From: Lineus longissimus
Taxonomy: Eukaryota; Nemertea; Pilidiophora; Heteronemertea; Lineidae
Assembly: GCF_910592395.1 (NCBI RefSeq)
Contig: NC_088322.1
Span: forward strand, 10,103,431 to 10,167,430
Reading direction: 5' to 3'
DNA: 64,000 bases
Program-made: the position numbers and the translations under genes
Shown: one piece after another, positions 27,401 through 37,800 of the stretch
Numbering within the stretch: the first letter of the stretch is position 1
Layout: every line of letters begins with the position of its first letter
The notes under the pieces: model-generated
What the model was told of the DNA's origin: nothing
The model's input: the letters and a program-made list of their open reading frames with translations, nothing else
The model's database searches: none

Positions 27401-30400
27401 ACTTTTGCTCTCTTGGATAATAGATATGCTTGATCCATGCTTGATTCAGTCTACTTTTGCTCTCTTGGATGACAGATATATTTGATCCATGCTTGATTCA
27501 GTCACTCTTTCTCCTCTTTGATGACAGATATGCTTGATTCTTTCCAGGTGGTTGAATGGATCCTGGGACCTGCTGAAAAGTTACTCTCATCTCAGGTTGA
27601 GATAGGCGATTCATACAAGACTGCTGATGAACACCGGAAGAGGCAAGAACAGCTGGAGTTGAAGTGTACAGTAAGTAGAAAGGTGTTAATGTGTCTGAAG
27701 GCAGTTTCTGTCACCCAACTCACAAAGTGTGGTCCAAATATCAAACCTAGTCTCTGGCGAAGAAACTACCTCTGCTGAAAAGCAAAATGGGATTGCCCCA
27801 ATGTTTGGTGCTCTCATCAGACTCTCGGAGAGAATTATGTTGCCACAATCAAACTATTGCCTTGGAACTGGATGGCACGCCCACTGAGCTGACATCGACG
27901 TTGGGGTCCAACTCCACCCTACCTTCTTGACGATTTTACAGACTTTTTCCTTTAAAGTAAATGTAAATGTTGTTGATGTTGATGTTTTATGGTCTGGCTT
28001 CCACTGATGTGGCACTGGATTTGAGCCTTGGACCACCACTGATATACAAAACTTAGAACATAACATCACCTCCCCTTTCAGGAAACCTATGGCACGTACG
28101 CTGAGCTCCGCCATGATGCCGACACTTTGATAGCAAAGGGCCACGCAGCAGCTGACGACGTCCAGGCACAACGCGACTACATGGACACCGTTTGCCGTAG
28201 TTATGCCAACCGGTTGGAACGGCGGAGAAATCTTGTTATTTCTTCATGTCGATTTCATAGATATGCCGAAGAGGTACGTTTATGAGTGGAGGGACGGAAT
28301 GCACATTCTTTTTGTGCATTCTCAGTTTGAGAGATAACAGTTTGAGAGATGACTGCTGTTGTCTGTTGCAGTTTGAGTCTGGCTACCATGTCAGGGGCGG
28401 ATCGAGGAGCTTGAAAAAGAAGGGTGTGCACTGCATTTCTCATCAATATCCCCGATTGTGTTCCGAAATTTCATGGTCAATTTCGAAGATTTTTCATGAA
28501 GTAGGGGTGTTTTTGGGCCATTGTCATGAGAATTTTAAAAGTAAAGCTTCTGTCACCATTTTCTATTCCAGTTTTCTCATCGTCTTGACGACCTGCTGGA
28601 GCTTCTCTGTACCGACATCGTAGCTGAGGACGTGTCATCCGCTGAGGAGGCGTTGCAGACTCTACAGAACAAATGTGATGCTATATGTAAGTAGGAAAGA
28701 TTTCTGGAAGTCTTGAATGTACGCTTGCCTCTTGGCAATAATTCATGCTGTTCAAACATATACTGTAAACCTGAAAACGTCTGCACCAACTGTAAACAAT
28801 GAAATCTTATATTTTTGCGATTTTTGCAAGTGCGCCATCTTTCCCCAGCCGACTAGGTCGACAGAGTATTTGCTGTTGGATGTAACAATGACCAATTGAC
28901 ACTCAACTTATGAAGATATGGGAACAGGCGGCACTGTGTACAGTTCCTTAAAACATAGATACTTTTAAATAGACCTCCAGACACGTTTCACCTAATTTGT
29001 TTTGCACCGGCTGTTCTCATATCTTCATACAATTGACACTCAACTCTCAGTTTAACTTATGAAATGGAGTTGTGATTAAAAGGAGGAAAGTCGATAGTTT
29101 GCGTACCTTTTTGCTAGTTTTATTATTCAACGACACTGTTTCAGGTGATTCCGCCCAGCAAACCGTAGAAGAGGGCCAAAACCTACTCGATCTCCTCTCC
29201 CTGCCCGTGAAGAACGCGTTCGGGAAAGACATCACTCCCGATTATAAAAACGAGGTCGATCACATCGAGCGACTTTTGGAGGAGTTGCGAGAGCGCAAAG
29301 TACGATGTGATGAACTCTCGGATGTCCGCAGGTTGAAACTTCAACAGATATTACAGCTGAGGACATGTGAGAAAGACGCTGACCAGGTAGGGAGGGGGGT
29401 TCATTGTGGGTTGATATGATTTGTTATTTGTTGTTGAGTCTTTGAACCCTTTGACCATAGAGTAATTCAGGGATGAAATATTCAATAATCATTGACCCGG
29501 GAAACAGCTTTCTCATTACATTCAAGGTCCACTTGCCTGCAGGGCCCCTCTGTTGGCAGGTTTTGTTGTGCAGGTTCCTCATTTTCGTATCGTCTTCTTC
29601 CAGGCGATCTACTGGATCTTGGAGCTTTGCGACGTGATGGTGAAAACGCACACGGAGATGGGCCGAAGTCCCGACGAGGCGGAAAATCTCCAGGAGGAAC
29701 ATAGACAATTTGAAAATACTGCCAGGGTAGGAGAAAATTTACTCTTTTATGTTTGTTGGGCCACTCAGACTCGAAGGCAAGAGCAAGTGATGTTTGATAT
29801 TGTTGCTGATTGGTCGAAAAGTGTGAATATGGTGCTTTTATGATCAGTGCCTCTTGTGGTTGAGTTCTGTTGTCGTGAAACAAAATGGTTGACTTATGAG
29901 GTCGGCCTTTGATGATTCCACCATTACCTTGGGTGTGACATCAAAATCAATGGAATCTGACCCCATAAAGCTTGGCCACATCATCGCAAGAGGTGAATGA
30001 TCTGGAGAGATGCAAATTGTCTGTGCTATGTAGTGGAAGGAAATTCTCTGTCCTCTTCTTTAGCATTGTTTAGTCATGCAAAATAGCCACAGCTTAAAAT
30101 GTTGCTTATACCATTGCATATTGAAAGAACATTTACTATTCTCGATTTTTTGCTTTTGTGATTTCGAAAAGTTAAAAATTGAATTTGCTGATGATGAAAA
30201 TTTTTTCTTGCAGGGCACTTACGAATATGGTAAGCAGCTCCTGCAGGCAGCATTGGTGCTAAGACGGTCACTGAGGTACGACGTGTTTCCAAATAACGAG
30301 CGTGCACAGAAGTTGGCGGATGCATGGAAGAAGTTCTCACAGGGTATCAATGAGAGGGCATCTCGCCTCAGTGTGGCTGCTGTCTTTCACAGGAATGCCG

Positions 30401-32467
30401 ATAAGGTGGGTTTATTTTCATTTTAGTTGCAAGAAGGTAGTTGCAGGCCTATGCTTCATGCTGACCCTTCATAGAGGTGCCTATCTTGCATTTATTAATT
30501 CCAAAATGCCTTGGATGGCGAGATCAGCTGGATAGTTCTTGATCATAACACATGAGGGCAGGACTTGAATAAGCCACCACAGAAAAAAAAGATTAAAAAC
30601 AGGCATGAGTTTAACCCACCTTGCTTTAGCAAGTGATATGAATATATGTCTTTAAATTATTGTGAAAAAATTTCTTATCAACATGATGCAGGCCTATGCT
30701 TCCTGCTGACTCTTCACAGAGGTGCCTATCTTGCTTCTATTAATTCCAAAATGCCTTGGATGGTAAGATCAGCTGGATAGTTCTCGATCATAACACATGA
30801 GGGCAGGACTTGAATTAGCCACCACAGAAAAAAAAATTAAAAACAGGCATGAGTTTAACCCACCTTGCTTTAGCAAGTGATATGAATATATGTCTTTAAA
30901 TTATTGTGAAAAAATTTCTTATCAACATGATGCAGGCCTATGCTTCCTGCTGACTCTTCATAGAGGTGCCTATCTTGCTTCTATTAATTCCAAAATGCCT
31001 TGGATGGCGAGATCAGCTTGATAGTTCTAGATCATAAAACATGAGGCAGGACTTGAATTAGCCACCACAGAAAAAAAAATTAAAACCAGGCATGGGTTTA
31101 ACCCACCTTGCTTTAGTAAGTGATATGAATATATGTCTTTAAATTATTGTGAAAAAAATTCTTATCAACATGATCAACTGTCCAACCGATTCTTCCTGAA
31201 AAAAAACAAGACTCAACCTAAAATGAAGTAAAAAATGACCCGAATTCTATCATTATAAAGTACTGATAAAGACTTTCTAAAAATTGTTGTGTCGGTAAGT
31301 TTTACAGTTTTGACAGTTGGTCGCTTGTGGGGACGTTTTCAGTTTGGTCAGTTGGCAACAGGTGTCGCCAATAGTCCTGGAAGAGTCCACTGGCTACAAA
31401 TGTCACCTCGGCATCTGATTCAAATTCTCTTTCTCTCTTTGTTTTACATAGTTACTTGATCAAATTGAAATCATCCTCATCGCGATCAGTCAGATGGTCA
31501 ACCAAGAGATTACCGTCGAACAACTCCATAAGAAATATCGTCGACGGAGGAACCGCGTGCTCCCTGAGAGCATCGAGACATTCAAGATGGGCCACGCCCT
31601 ATTGGAGAGGATGCAACTACCAGTCATATTACAAGAAGGGTACGTTTTGAGGTGCAGATTGTTGCCTTTACAGCCAGAACAGAGATTTTTTCATGAAAAG
31701 CTTTAATTGATCAAGAACAGAGGTTTTCTCACGAAAGGCGTAAATAGCCCATGACAAAAATTTCACTGGCTCACTTCCACCCGTTGGGATATACTTAGAA
31801 TCTGGGACCCAGTTGTTCAAAAGCTCAAATGTCACGTTATCCCTAACAGTTCGTTGAGTATCCTTAAGGACGTTATCTCGCGGTTAAACAAACTAAAATG
31901 TTCACATTACAATTTAATGACTCCGTTAAAGCTAATGCTGTAGCCCTGATTCTCAGTTCACTCATAATTTTCGTTTCCAGTACGGAGTTGCGACTGACGG
32001 TCATCGACGATGGTGCTGCTGAGGTGATCCAATCAAAACTTCACGCCCTCGATAAACGAACAAATGAACTTCGCATGTATTGGGGTCAAGATGACGAGGA
32101 AGATCAAATAGATGGTGCCACGGAAAACTCTGCGAGCGATGAACAAAATGGGCAAGGTTATGTCTTCGATGCCCAGGAAAACTCTGTGGACGAGAGACGA
32201 CGCGATAATGGGCGACCTCACGTCATTGATGTCGAAGAGATCGAGGAAACCATGGTATCGGAAACAACCGATCCGCAGATGATGTCTGTGCGTCCTAACT
32301 GGCAGCGGGACGATGAGAACATGTCGGTGGAAGATATGGAAGTTGAACGAACAATTGGATTAAATTCGGCGCCCTCTAATGGATATTTCAATAACTTCGA
32401 TGACGTTATTCGGGAACTTGAGAAGGTAGGAACTTTTTCACTCCGGTCATTTTCAGAAATAGATTAA
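15278..32467 (+). CDS. SESTD1: SESTD1-like Sec14 and spectrin-repeat protein
   Basis: Fifteen coding exons, all GT-AG with compatible phases: 15278-15407, 20778-20892, 24645-24735, 25051-25176, 25685-25798, 26232-26409, 26706-26929, 27548-27670, 28082-28273, 28572-28686, 29145-29386, 29604-29726, 30214-30405, 31452-31639, 31981-32467. The joined frame is about 879 codons; human SESTD1 is about 700. An N-terminal Sec14/CRAL-TRIO domain is followed by spectrin-type helical repeats. The stretch FGKDITPDYKNEVDHIERLL, with VRRLKLQQILQL after it, closely matches vertebrate SESTD1. The family binds phosphoinositides through Sec14 and has been linked to TRPC channels and planar cell polarity. Trio/Kalirin share the domain order but are less similar, and no DH-PH follows. 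The start is well supported; the 3' end is less certain, because a good donor at 32426 competes with the stop at 32465-32467. Confidence 0.88.
15729..17348. repeat. Higher-order tandem repeat 434/374/434/374
   Basis: The landmark 'ggacgatttctccttgagga' starts at 15729, 16163, 16537 and 16971, and a broken copy (ggacaacttg) marks 17345. The spacings are 434, 374, 434 and 374 bp: two unit types alternating exactly, so the 808-bp dimer is itself duplicated. Within units, short words like GGACAGTTCATCC recur every 15-20 bp, followed by a unique stretch containing 'cctggcgcaag' and 'ggacatctgcagctac'. Confidence 0.9.
19430..19690. mobile_element. tRNA-derived SINE-like remnant
   Basis: The stretch carries box-B-like words (GGGTTCGACC near 19460 and GGGTTCGTCTCC near 19548) and a downstream 'gagcaagatgcttaacccca' segment. 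That segment is common in the body of metazoan tRNA-derived SINEs, and it is followed by a T/A-rich end. No intact tRNA cloverleaf is present. The boundaries are approximate. Confidence 0.55.
20778..25798 (+). CDS. SESTD1: SESTD1-like exons 2-5: Sec14/CRAL-TRIO domain
   Basis: Exons 20778-20892, 24645-24735, 25051-25176 and 25685-25798 give about 150 residues of a Sec14 domain. Landmarks in order are GGRDKNGGPILTFP (first strand), a helix with ISYLTTVPS, the core GVSIIIDNRHGYWKNLKALF, IPGQVHQVLVLKQEQ, the ISASKIQNFIPRHQLTPDLG loop, and LPYNHEHWLNSR. These correspond to the conserved GGRD, I-I-D and L-T-x-D-x-GG signatures of the SESTD1/Trio type of lipid-binding domain. All phases (1, 2, 0, 0, 0) join without a break. 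Confidence 0.9.
21338..21540. repeat. 14-15-bp minisatellite (GGAAAATTCGTCCCC type)
   Basis: About 14 imperfect copies of units like GGAAAATTCGTCCCC. The unit resembles its own reverse complement around AATT, so the array can fold. Open frames on both strands across it are artefacts of the repeat. Related words (GGACAATTCATCCC) make up the short repeats of the 15.7-17.3 kb array. Confidence 0.88.
22777..22930. mobile_element. TACAG-ended MITE, diverged copy 6
   Basis: It begins TACAGCAGAACCTGTCTGGG and keeps 'gagatgtcctgattagagag' and 'ttggttcaaaaccagtgtc', then degrades. The right end is not recognisable. It lies in SESTD1-like intron 2. Confidence 0.65.
23436..23589. repeat. 76-bp direct duplication
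   Basis: Two copies of a 76-bp unit beginning 'gaatttagggttgacct' follow one another with only a few differences (c/a, g/c). They are intronic and contain no coding sequence. Confidence 0.85.
26232..26929 (+). CDS. SESTD1: SESTD1-like exons 6-7: first helical repeat
   Basis: Exons 26232-26409 and 26706-26929 (phase 1 junction) encode a long helical segment that starts ACEKFLRESRATCSHLDTVD. It continues through a Ser-rich loop (SDADSGFSSSRDA) and ends in a charged helix, IRIAIERLGAKLEKIRDYWE. It sits where vertebrate SESTD1 has its post-Sec14 linker and first spectrin-like repeat. The module is longer (134 codons) than the regular repeats that follow. Confidence 0.85.
27011..27547. repeat. 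52-bp minisatellite abutting a splice acceptor
   Basis: About ten copies of a 52-bp unit containing 'tgcttgatccatgcttgatt'; unit starts fall at 27011, 27063, 27115, 27167, 27219, 27271, 27323, 27375 and 27427. The last partial unit reads 'tgcttgattctttccag' and forms the acceptor of SESTD1-like exon 8 at 27548. Confidence 0.92.
27548..28273 (+). CDS. SESTD1: SESTD1-like exons 8-9: spectrin repeat A1
   Basis: Exons of 123 nt (27548-27670) and 192 nt (28082-28273), both phase 0 at each end, give a 105-residue repeat starting VVEWILGPAEKLL and ending CRFHRYAEE. The Trp near the start of helix A is the usual spectrin-repeat landmark. This 123+192 exon pair recurs later in this gene and in the next gene downstream. 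Confidence 0.88.
28572..29386 (+). CDS. SESTD1: SESTD1-like exons 10-11: spectrin repeat B1
   Basis: Exons 28572-28686 (115 nt, ends phase 1) and 29145-29386 (242 nt) start FSHRLDDLLELLCTDIVAED. They include DVRRLKLQQILQLRTCEKDA, the stretch most like vertebrate SESTD1. The intron interrupts after CDAI in phase 1, at the same place as in CCDC141-like exons 4-5. Confidence 0.9.
29604..30405 (+). CDS. SESTD1: SESTD1-like exons 12-13: spectrin repeat A2
   Basis: Exons of 123 nt (29604-29726) and 192 nt (30214-30405) encode AIYWILELCDVMVKTHTEMG and then GTYEYGKQLLQAALVLRRSL. The latter is nearly the same as the vertebrate SESTD1 segment with YGRQLLQA. The exon lengths and phases repeat those of A1. 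Confidence 0.9.
30440..31174. repeat. About 245-bp unit, three tandem copies
   Basis: The landmark 'ggcctatgctt' occurs at 30446, 30691 and 30935. The copies are almost identical through 'atcaacatgat'. The array fills most of SESTD1-like intron 13. It contains no open coding exon. Confidence 0.9.
31452..32467 (+). CDS. SESTD1: SESTD1-like exons 14-15: last repeat and acidic tail
   Basis: Exon 31452-31639 (phase 2 end) has a basic patch, HKKYRRRRNRVLPESIE, then LLERMQLPVILQEGTELRLT across the junction, matching the last part of vertebrate SESTD1. Exon 15 (31981 on) continues into about 125 residues rich in Asp, Glu and Asn (GQDDEEDQIDG..., DVEEIEETMVSE...) that I do not recall in the vertebrate protein. 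The frame either ends at TAA 32465-32467 or is spliced at ELEK|GTAGGA (32426) to an exon I cannot find. The stop lies in the first unit of a 70-bp tandem array. Confidence 0.75.
31808..31950. mobile_element. MITE with TTGTTCAAAAGC end, copy 1
   Basis: It starts CCCAGTTGTTCAAAAGC and continues with 'gtcacgttatccctaacagt' and 'gagtatccttaaggacgtta'. It matches the fuller copy at 37208-37362 but its right end is lost. It lies just before SESTD1-like exon 15, within about 30 bases of the acceptor. Confidence 0.7.
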
Positions 32468-33350
32468 GCATGATGTCCTTGTCGAAAATGAAGTCACTTT
32501 CATTCTGCTGTTTGGGTCATTTTCAGAAATAGATTGAGCATGATGTCCTTGTCAAAAATGAAGTCACTTTCATTCTGCTGTTCGGGTAATTTTCAGAAAT
32601 AGATTGAGCATGATGTCCTCGTCAAAAATGAAGTCACTTTCAATCTGCTGTTTGGGTAATTTTCAGAAATAGATTGAGCATGATGTCCTTGTCGAAAATA
32701 AAGTCACTTTCATTCTGCTGTTTGGGTCATTTTCAGAAATAGATTGAGCATGATGTCCTTGTCAAAAATGAAGTCACTTTCAATCTGCTGTTTGGGTCAT
32801 TTTCAGAAATAGATTGAGCATGATGTCCTTGTTGAAAATAAAGTCACTTTCATTCTGCTGTTTGGGTCATTTTCAGAAATAGATTGAGCATGATGTCCTT
32901 GTCAAAAATGAAGTCACTTTCATTCTGCTGTTTGGGTCATTTTCAGAAATAGATTGAGCATGATGTCCTTGTCAAAAATGAAGTCACTTTCAATCTGCTG
33001 TTCAGGTCATTTTCAGAAATAGATTGAGCTTGATGTCCTTGTCAAAAAGAAAGTCACTTTCAATCTGCTGTTTGGGTCATTTTCAGAAATGGATTGAGCA
33101 TGATGTCCTTGTCAAAAAGAAAGTCACTTTCAATCTGCTGTTCGGGTCATTTTCAGAAATAGATTGAGCTTGATGTCCTTGTCAAAAAGAAAGCCACTTT
33201 CAATCTGCTGTTTGGGTCATTTTCAGAAATAGATTGAGCATGATGTCCTTGTCAAAAATGAAGTCACTTTCAATCTGCTGTTCAGGTCATTTTCAGAAAT
33301 AGATTGAGCATGATGTCCTTGTCAAAAATGAAGTCACTTTCATTCTGCTG
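32451..33350. repeat. 70-bp minisatellite, 13 copies
   Basis: The word 'tttcagaaatagatt' (one copy reads 'tttcagaaatggatt') starts at 32451 and then every 70 bases to 33291, thirteen copies with no length change. Every unit contains a 'cattttcag' or 'aattttcag' acceptor-like site. The first unit overlaps the end of the SESTD1-like open frame. Two units carry AATAAA (near 32697 and 32837). Confidence 0.94.
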
Positions 33351-34750
33351 TTTATGATTTAAATGATTCACCACTCAAACACAAGGGGTCTCTGTCTTAT
33401 AAGAACACTTTCAAATGAATGAGTTGACCAGGACTTGCTATTTGAGCATGAGTTTATGCTATTTGAGCTTGAGTTGATCCTAGTCCCCCCCCCCCCCCCC
33501 CCCCGTCCTCCAATTACACTTGCCCAGCTGACCCACCAGCAACCTGTTGTTAATGAAAAACCACTGCTTTCGAATAATCTCCAACGCAGTTCTTTCTGGA
33601 ACCTGTTATTTACCTGTTATTTCCTCAAAATAGATATCGATATTGCTTAGGTTTGCAGATTCCTCTGCAGAAACACGTGACTGACAATGCAGCTAAATCA
33701 TCTCTGTCTTGGCAGGAAGATGCTCCTATTAACCCCCTTGGCTAAGTTGTGCAAAACTTCACTTTCGTTATCTTGGTGTTTTCTTCATGTTAAAGCGCCA
33801 TCAGTAGGTCTAAATTTCATTCGACTCCCTCTTCAAAGGCCTATATAACGATCGTTAAAAATTTGTAATTGAATTTGAAAATTTCCAATCACGTAGATAC
33901 ATACTGAATATAAATTTCAACATTGCCGTTGTGTACACAGATATACAAATACTATATGTATGTAAACCAAGTTTCAGCAAATTTGCATGCATGATAACTG
34001 CACAGCAGCATTTCGATTTTCTTGACCCACGACTAAATGTGAATAGGTAGTCTACCCCTTTAATACAGTGTTTGTTCAAACTGAGGCTTCTCCTGAAAAT
34101 TAAAGGTGCACTACCCCTCGCCATCAAAGGTTTACCTGTTCCCCAGAAGCTCTTGAGTCAGGATGATCCTCCAAGCTATACCTACAAGCTATTTTCAGCC
34201 TCTACCTGAAATGAGCTTTCCATATTAGGCCCAGCACAGGCCAAATGAGATGCACTGTCCATTTCACCTGAGTATTCCTGTAGGTAAATAGACCATACCA
34301 TTGGGAAAATGCCTGGCAAAATCAGGTATGGTTGAGCTGAAACTGTATCTAGAATATTATTGGTGACTTTGCCATTCTGACACAGGGGGTGCAAGTCTTG
34401 CTGTATGGTCCTATAGGGCCTAAAAAAAGGACGCAAATATGCTTTATGAAAATTAAACATCCCTGTGTAATATCCGTTCCTTATGTGTGTACAATATTCA
34501 TACGATGTAGGATAAAATATGTATGCATTGATATGTTTAACTAGACTTAGCAGGCTAATATCTAACCTACCTGTCTCCCCTCAAGATAATCCGACTGCTC
34601 GTTAGACCAGGGTGTACCTTGGTATGCCAGCCAGAGATTCAGTGTTTAGAGTTGTCAGCCATTGAGCTGCATGCATACTCATTGGGAGAACACGTCCTCT
34701 GCCCAATTTTCGTAGTTTACACCTAATGTCTATATGACAGTGATAGAGGA
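33351..34750. other. Interval between the SESTD1-like and CCDC141-like genes
   Basis: About 1.4 kb with no coding exon I can support. It contains a homopolymer run of about 20 C at 33486-33505. The promoter or untranslated exons of the downstream gene should lie here or upstream. A 'ctatatgacag' acceptor-like site sits ten bases before the next ATG. Confidence 0.55.
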
Positions 34751-34876
34751 ATGTCGGACCAGCACGCCGCTTCCGGACGGTCCGTGGACCTACCGGAAAT
34801 ACACCCCTCTACCACAACCATCAGTACTGTAGCGATACAGGCCGGCCGGGCCAAGATTGTGCTCGCCATACTAAGA
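34751..34876 (+). CDS. CCDC141: CCDC141-like exon 1 with start codon
   Basis: Starts MSDQHAASGRSVDL and ends TVAIQAGRAKIVLAILR before GTAAGT, phase 0. As I recall it, human CCDC141 also begins Met-Ser-x-Gln and carries a TVQAG-KIV motif at the same distance, which supports this ATG. The exon presumably begins at the acceptor 'atgacag' (34740), giving a 10-base leader. Splicing from the SESTD1-like donor at 32426 into it would place TGA directly in frame, so exon 1 is not a continuation of SESTD1. Confidence 0.82.
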
Positions 34877-37800
34877 GTAAGTGACGCATTTCTCGATTGT
34901 GAATTTTTGATGAAGTTATGTAACTTTTGGTTCAGGGCAAAAGGTCAATCATATATGCCCATTACTCCATCTGACATCCACAGTGTCTAAAAAAGAGTTG
35001 TCATCCTCTCCCTGCAAATTGTATTCAATGTTTTTTCCGTTTTTGTACTTGGCAGTGTTGTTTTTTTTTGCATCCTGTGCATCATGTCTAACATTATTAT
35101 CTGGCCCTCTCTCCATTCAACCAATTTGCAACTCTCATGAATGCCAAAAGGTCAAGTATGCCACTTCTTTGCAACTACCAGAATAAATTGGAAATTGTGT
35201 CGTCCGGAAAAGCACACACCATCATGTTATGAAACTTGGCAGCCATTTTGTTTTGTGGCAGCCATTTTGTTTTCTGTGCATCCTCATCATTTTGTAATGT
35301 ATTCTTATGAAACATTTGCTTGCATAGATTTTCACCAGAAGTTAATTTTGGTAGAATATAAAACTTCAAAGAAATGCTGACTATAAAAAATTACGAAGTA
35401 AATGTTCTACACATCGTGTTTTGATTGTGCTGATATTTTGCAAATTCCCCTCCACATCAATGGGATCAAACTAAGTGGCATATTTCAGTGTTAAAATATT
35501 TGATTTTATTAAGGACAAATTTACACATTGGATTAGGTATGGAGAATATATATAAACTTTGAAATATTTGTGATATGCTTTCGTATTGTCAGGTTTGACA
35601 ACTGTGTTTGACAGTTGAGATATGAATAATGTAACTGAACAAAAACACCAAGGCCTGCCTTGAAATGCATTTCCAAAAAACAGCAATTATTGTTACTGAA
35701 AAAGGACACTTTTGCTAGTTTTGTGATTTTGGGCACACTTAGAATTGATATCATGAAGAAAAGTTGCTTTCATGATTGAAGAAGCAGAGGGGTAACAAAG
35801 CCTTTGCTTCTGTGGTTTTTGAACCTGAGGCCAGTGTTTTACAAGGCAATTGTGCTAATTTGAGAGGGACTACCGAGTCCAATTTTTCCTGTCGAGGTAA
35901 GTTGTGCCTGTACAAATGTACACAAAAGGTACAGCCAGTGTAAGTACCCTTTCACACCTTTGGGTGCCAAATGTGACTGTGGAACGAGCTGCAATGTACA
36001 TGAACCTCCGTGGTTAGAACCCCAAACCTGCGTTTAAGAAGGTGTTCGGTCTACTTTTGTCTGAGCTGCATGTAAATGGAAATTCATGGTAGTAACTATG
36101 CCACCCCCCCAAAAAAAGGTGGGACCTGACCTCATAGACGTCACCTTGGAGTTCCTGACCTCTACTGACCTCTATCCTGTTAGATGCCCTAGGTGGTCAT
36201 GTCATGTATTTATGTAGCTCATCCTTTTATTTTCCTGGTGGTCAGCATCTGACATAGGCCCCTGTAGGGCCGGAGAGGTTCACCCTTTGCACTAACCCCT
36301 ATATCACCACCTCAACTTATGACCTTGAATTCTGACCTTCACCTTCTGTTGAAAAGTCATGATTGGATCCGAGTCAAATGGACAGTTGAATCTGATCATC
36401 TGGCAGGCATGCTGTGCTGACAAGTTTCAAGTTTCTCTTTGACCTTTGCCCTCAATCAAGATTCAGACAATAGAGCCTGACCATTCAGATGTGAGCACCT
36501 CTTTGGAGGTCACCCTTTAACCTTGAACTCTAGCCTTTGCCCTCTATTTCAGAGTCATGATTGGATTCGAGTCAAGATTCAGACGATGGAGCCTGACCTT
36601 ATGGAGGTCGGCTCCTCCCTGGAGGAGGCTCTCCAACTAAAGAAGGAACTTGAGGAACTATGTATCAAACTTACGGTAAGTGCAGTTTATTACTGGCAAC
36701 CAGTTTGATTTTATTTTCTCGCCCAGTATGGCATGTATGACCTTGAGAAGGTCAATGCAGTACAATGACATATTTAGGTCGCTATAAAGGACTTGCAGTG
36801 ATGTCATATTGGGATCTATTTTGGATGTAATTTCAAGATCTTGACCCTGCTAATATCTTGGTTTAAGTTGTCACACTTTGCTGCTGCCATTCTTGCGCTG
36901 ATGACTATGCCACATGGTTGTCCTAGGATCCAAATTGATGCTGTGTCCAAAGTTAATAAGTCAAGGAGTATGATACTAGACTAAATGCTGATGTTTGAAA
37001 GTTTGGCTGAGCATGTGGCAAGCTGTTGAATTTGCCTGAAAGATTTTCTTGTGCGTCAGACACCTGTCTGCCTTTATATTACCCAATGAAAAGCAGTCGG
37101 TATTTCTCAGCATAAACATTCTAAACTTGTCTGAATACATTTTTTAAATGTTATATGAGTCACTTTGGCCAAGTATCAAAATTTCTGATAAACACACAAA
37201 ATCCTGAGCCCGGTTGTTCAAAAGCACAAAAGTCACGTTGCCCCTAACAGTTACATAAAGTATCCTTAAGGATGTTATCTCTTTTAGTTAAACCCATTAA
37301 AATTTTCACGTTAAAACTTAATGACTCCCTTAGCTTTTAACGTAGTTTTGAACAACCCAGCCCTGGTAGTGTTTATCAGATGTCATAGTATTTCTTATTA
37401 GACTGTTCCTTATTGTTTGGACTTCCTAAATGTTAACTTTTTCCGCTTCTGTCCTTCATCAAGCTGATAGTGTGTCTAGCTAATGCCATGTGTCACTCAG
37501 CTGGAGTTGTTTTTCTATGTAATTGATGGCAAACTCCATAAATAAACACAACAGGTTGACAGCTAACCAGGTGGGCAAAGTTTCAGACATCAGGGCCCAC
37601 CAGATCAGAGCAAAGAAAGTGGCTGAGACGCAATTGAATTAAGCCGAGCAACTTTTCACACCTACTCCATTGTGAAAATGTTGAGATCATAATTATTATT
37701 CAAAGAAAAACAGAACTGCTTTTGGAAGAAACTCTGCAGTTTGCTCTGCAGTAGGCCCTATTAGATAGTACGGTAGAATTTATGGTGTGACGGAAGGTTT

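Noticed and set aside
15278-32467. Trio or Kalirin orthology
   Set aside because: They share Sec14 plus spectrin repeats, but the best remembered matches are to SESTD1 and no DH, PH or SH3 exons follow; a CCDC141-like start does.
32451-33350. CRISPR-like array
   Set aside because: Units are contiguous 70-bp tandem copies with no unique spacers, in an animal intergenic region. The 52-bp and 434/374-bp arrays were rejected for the same reason.
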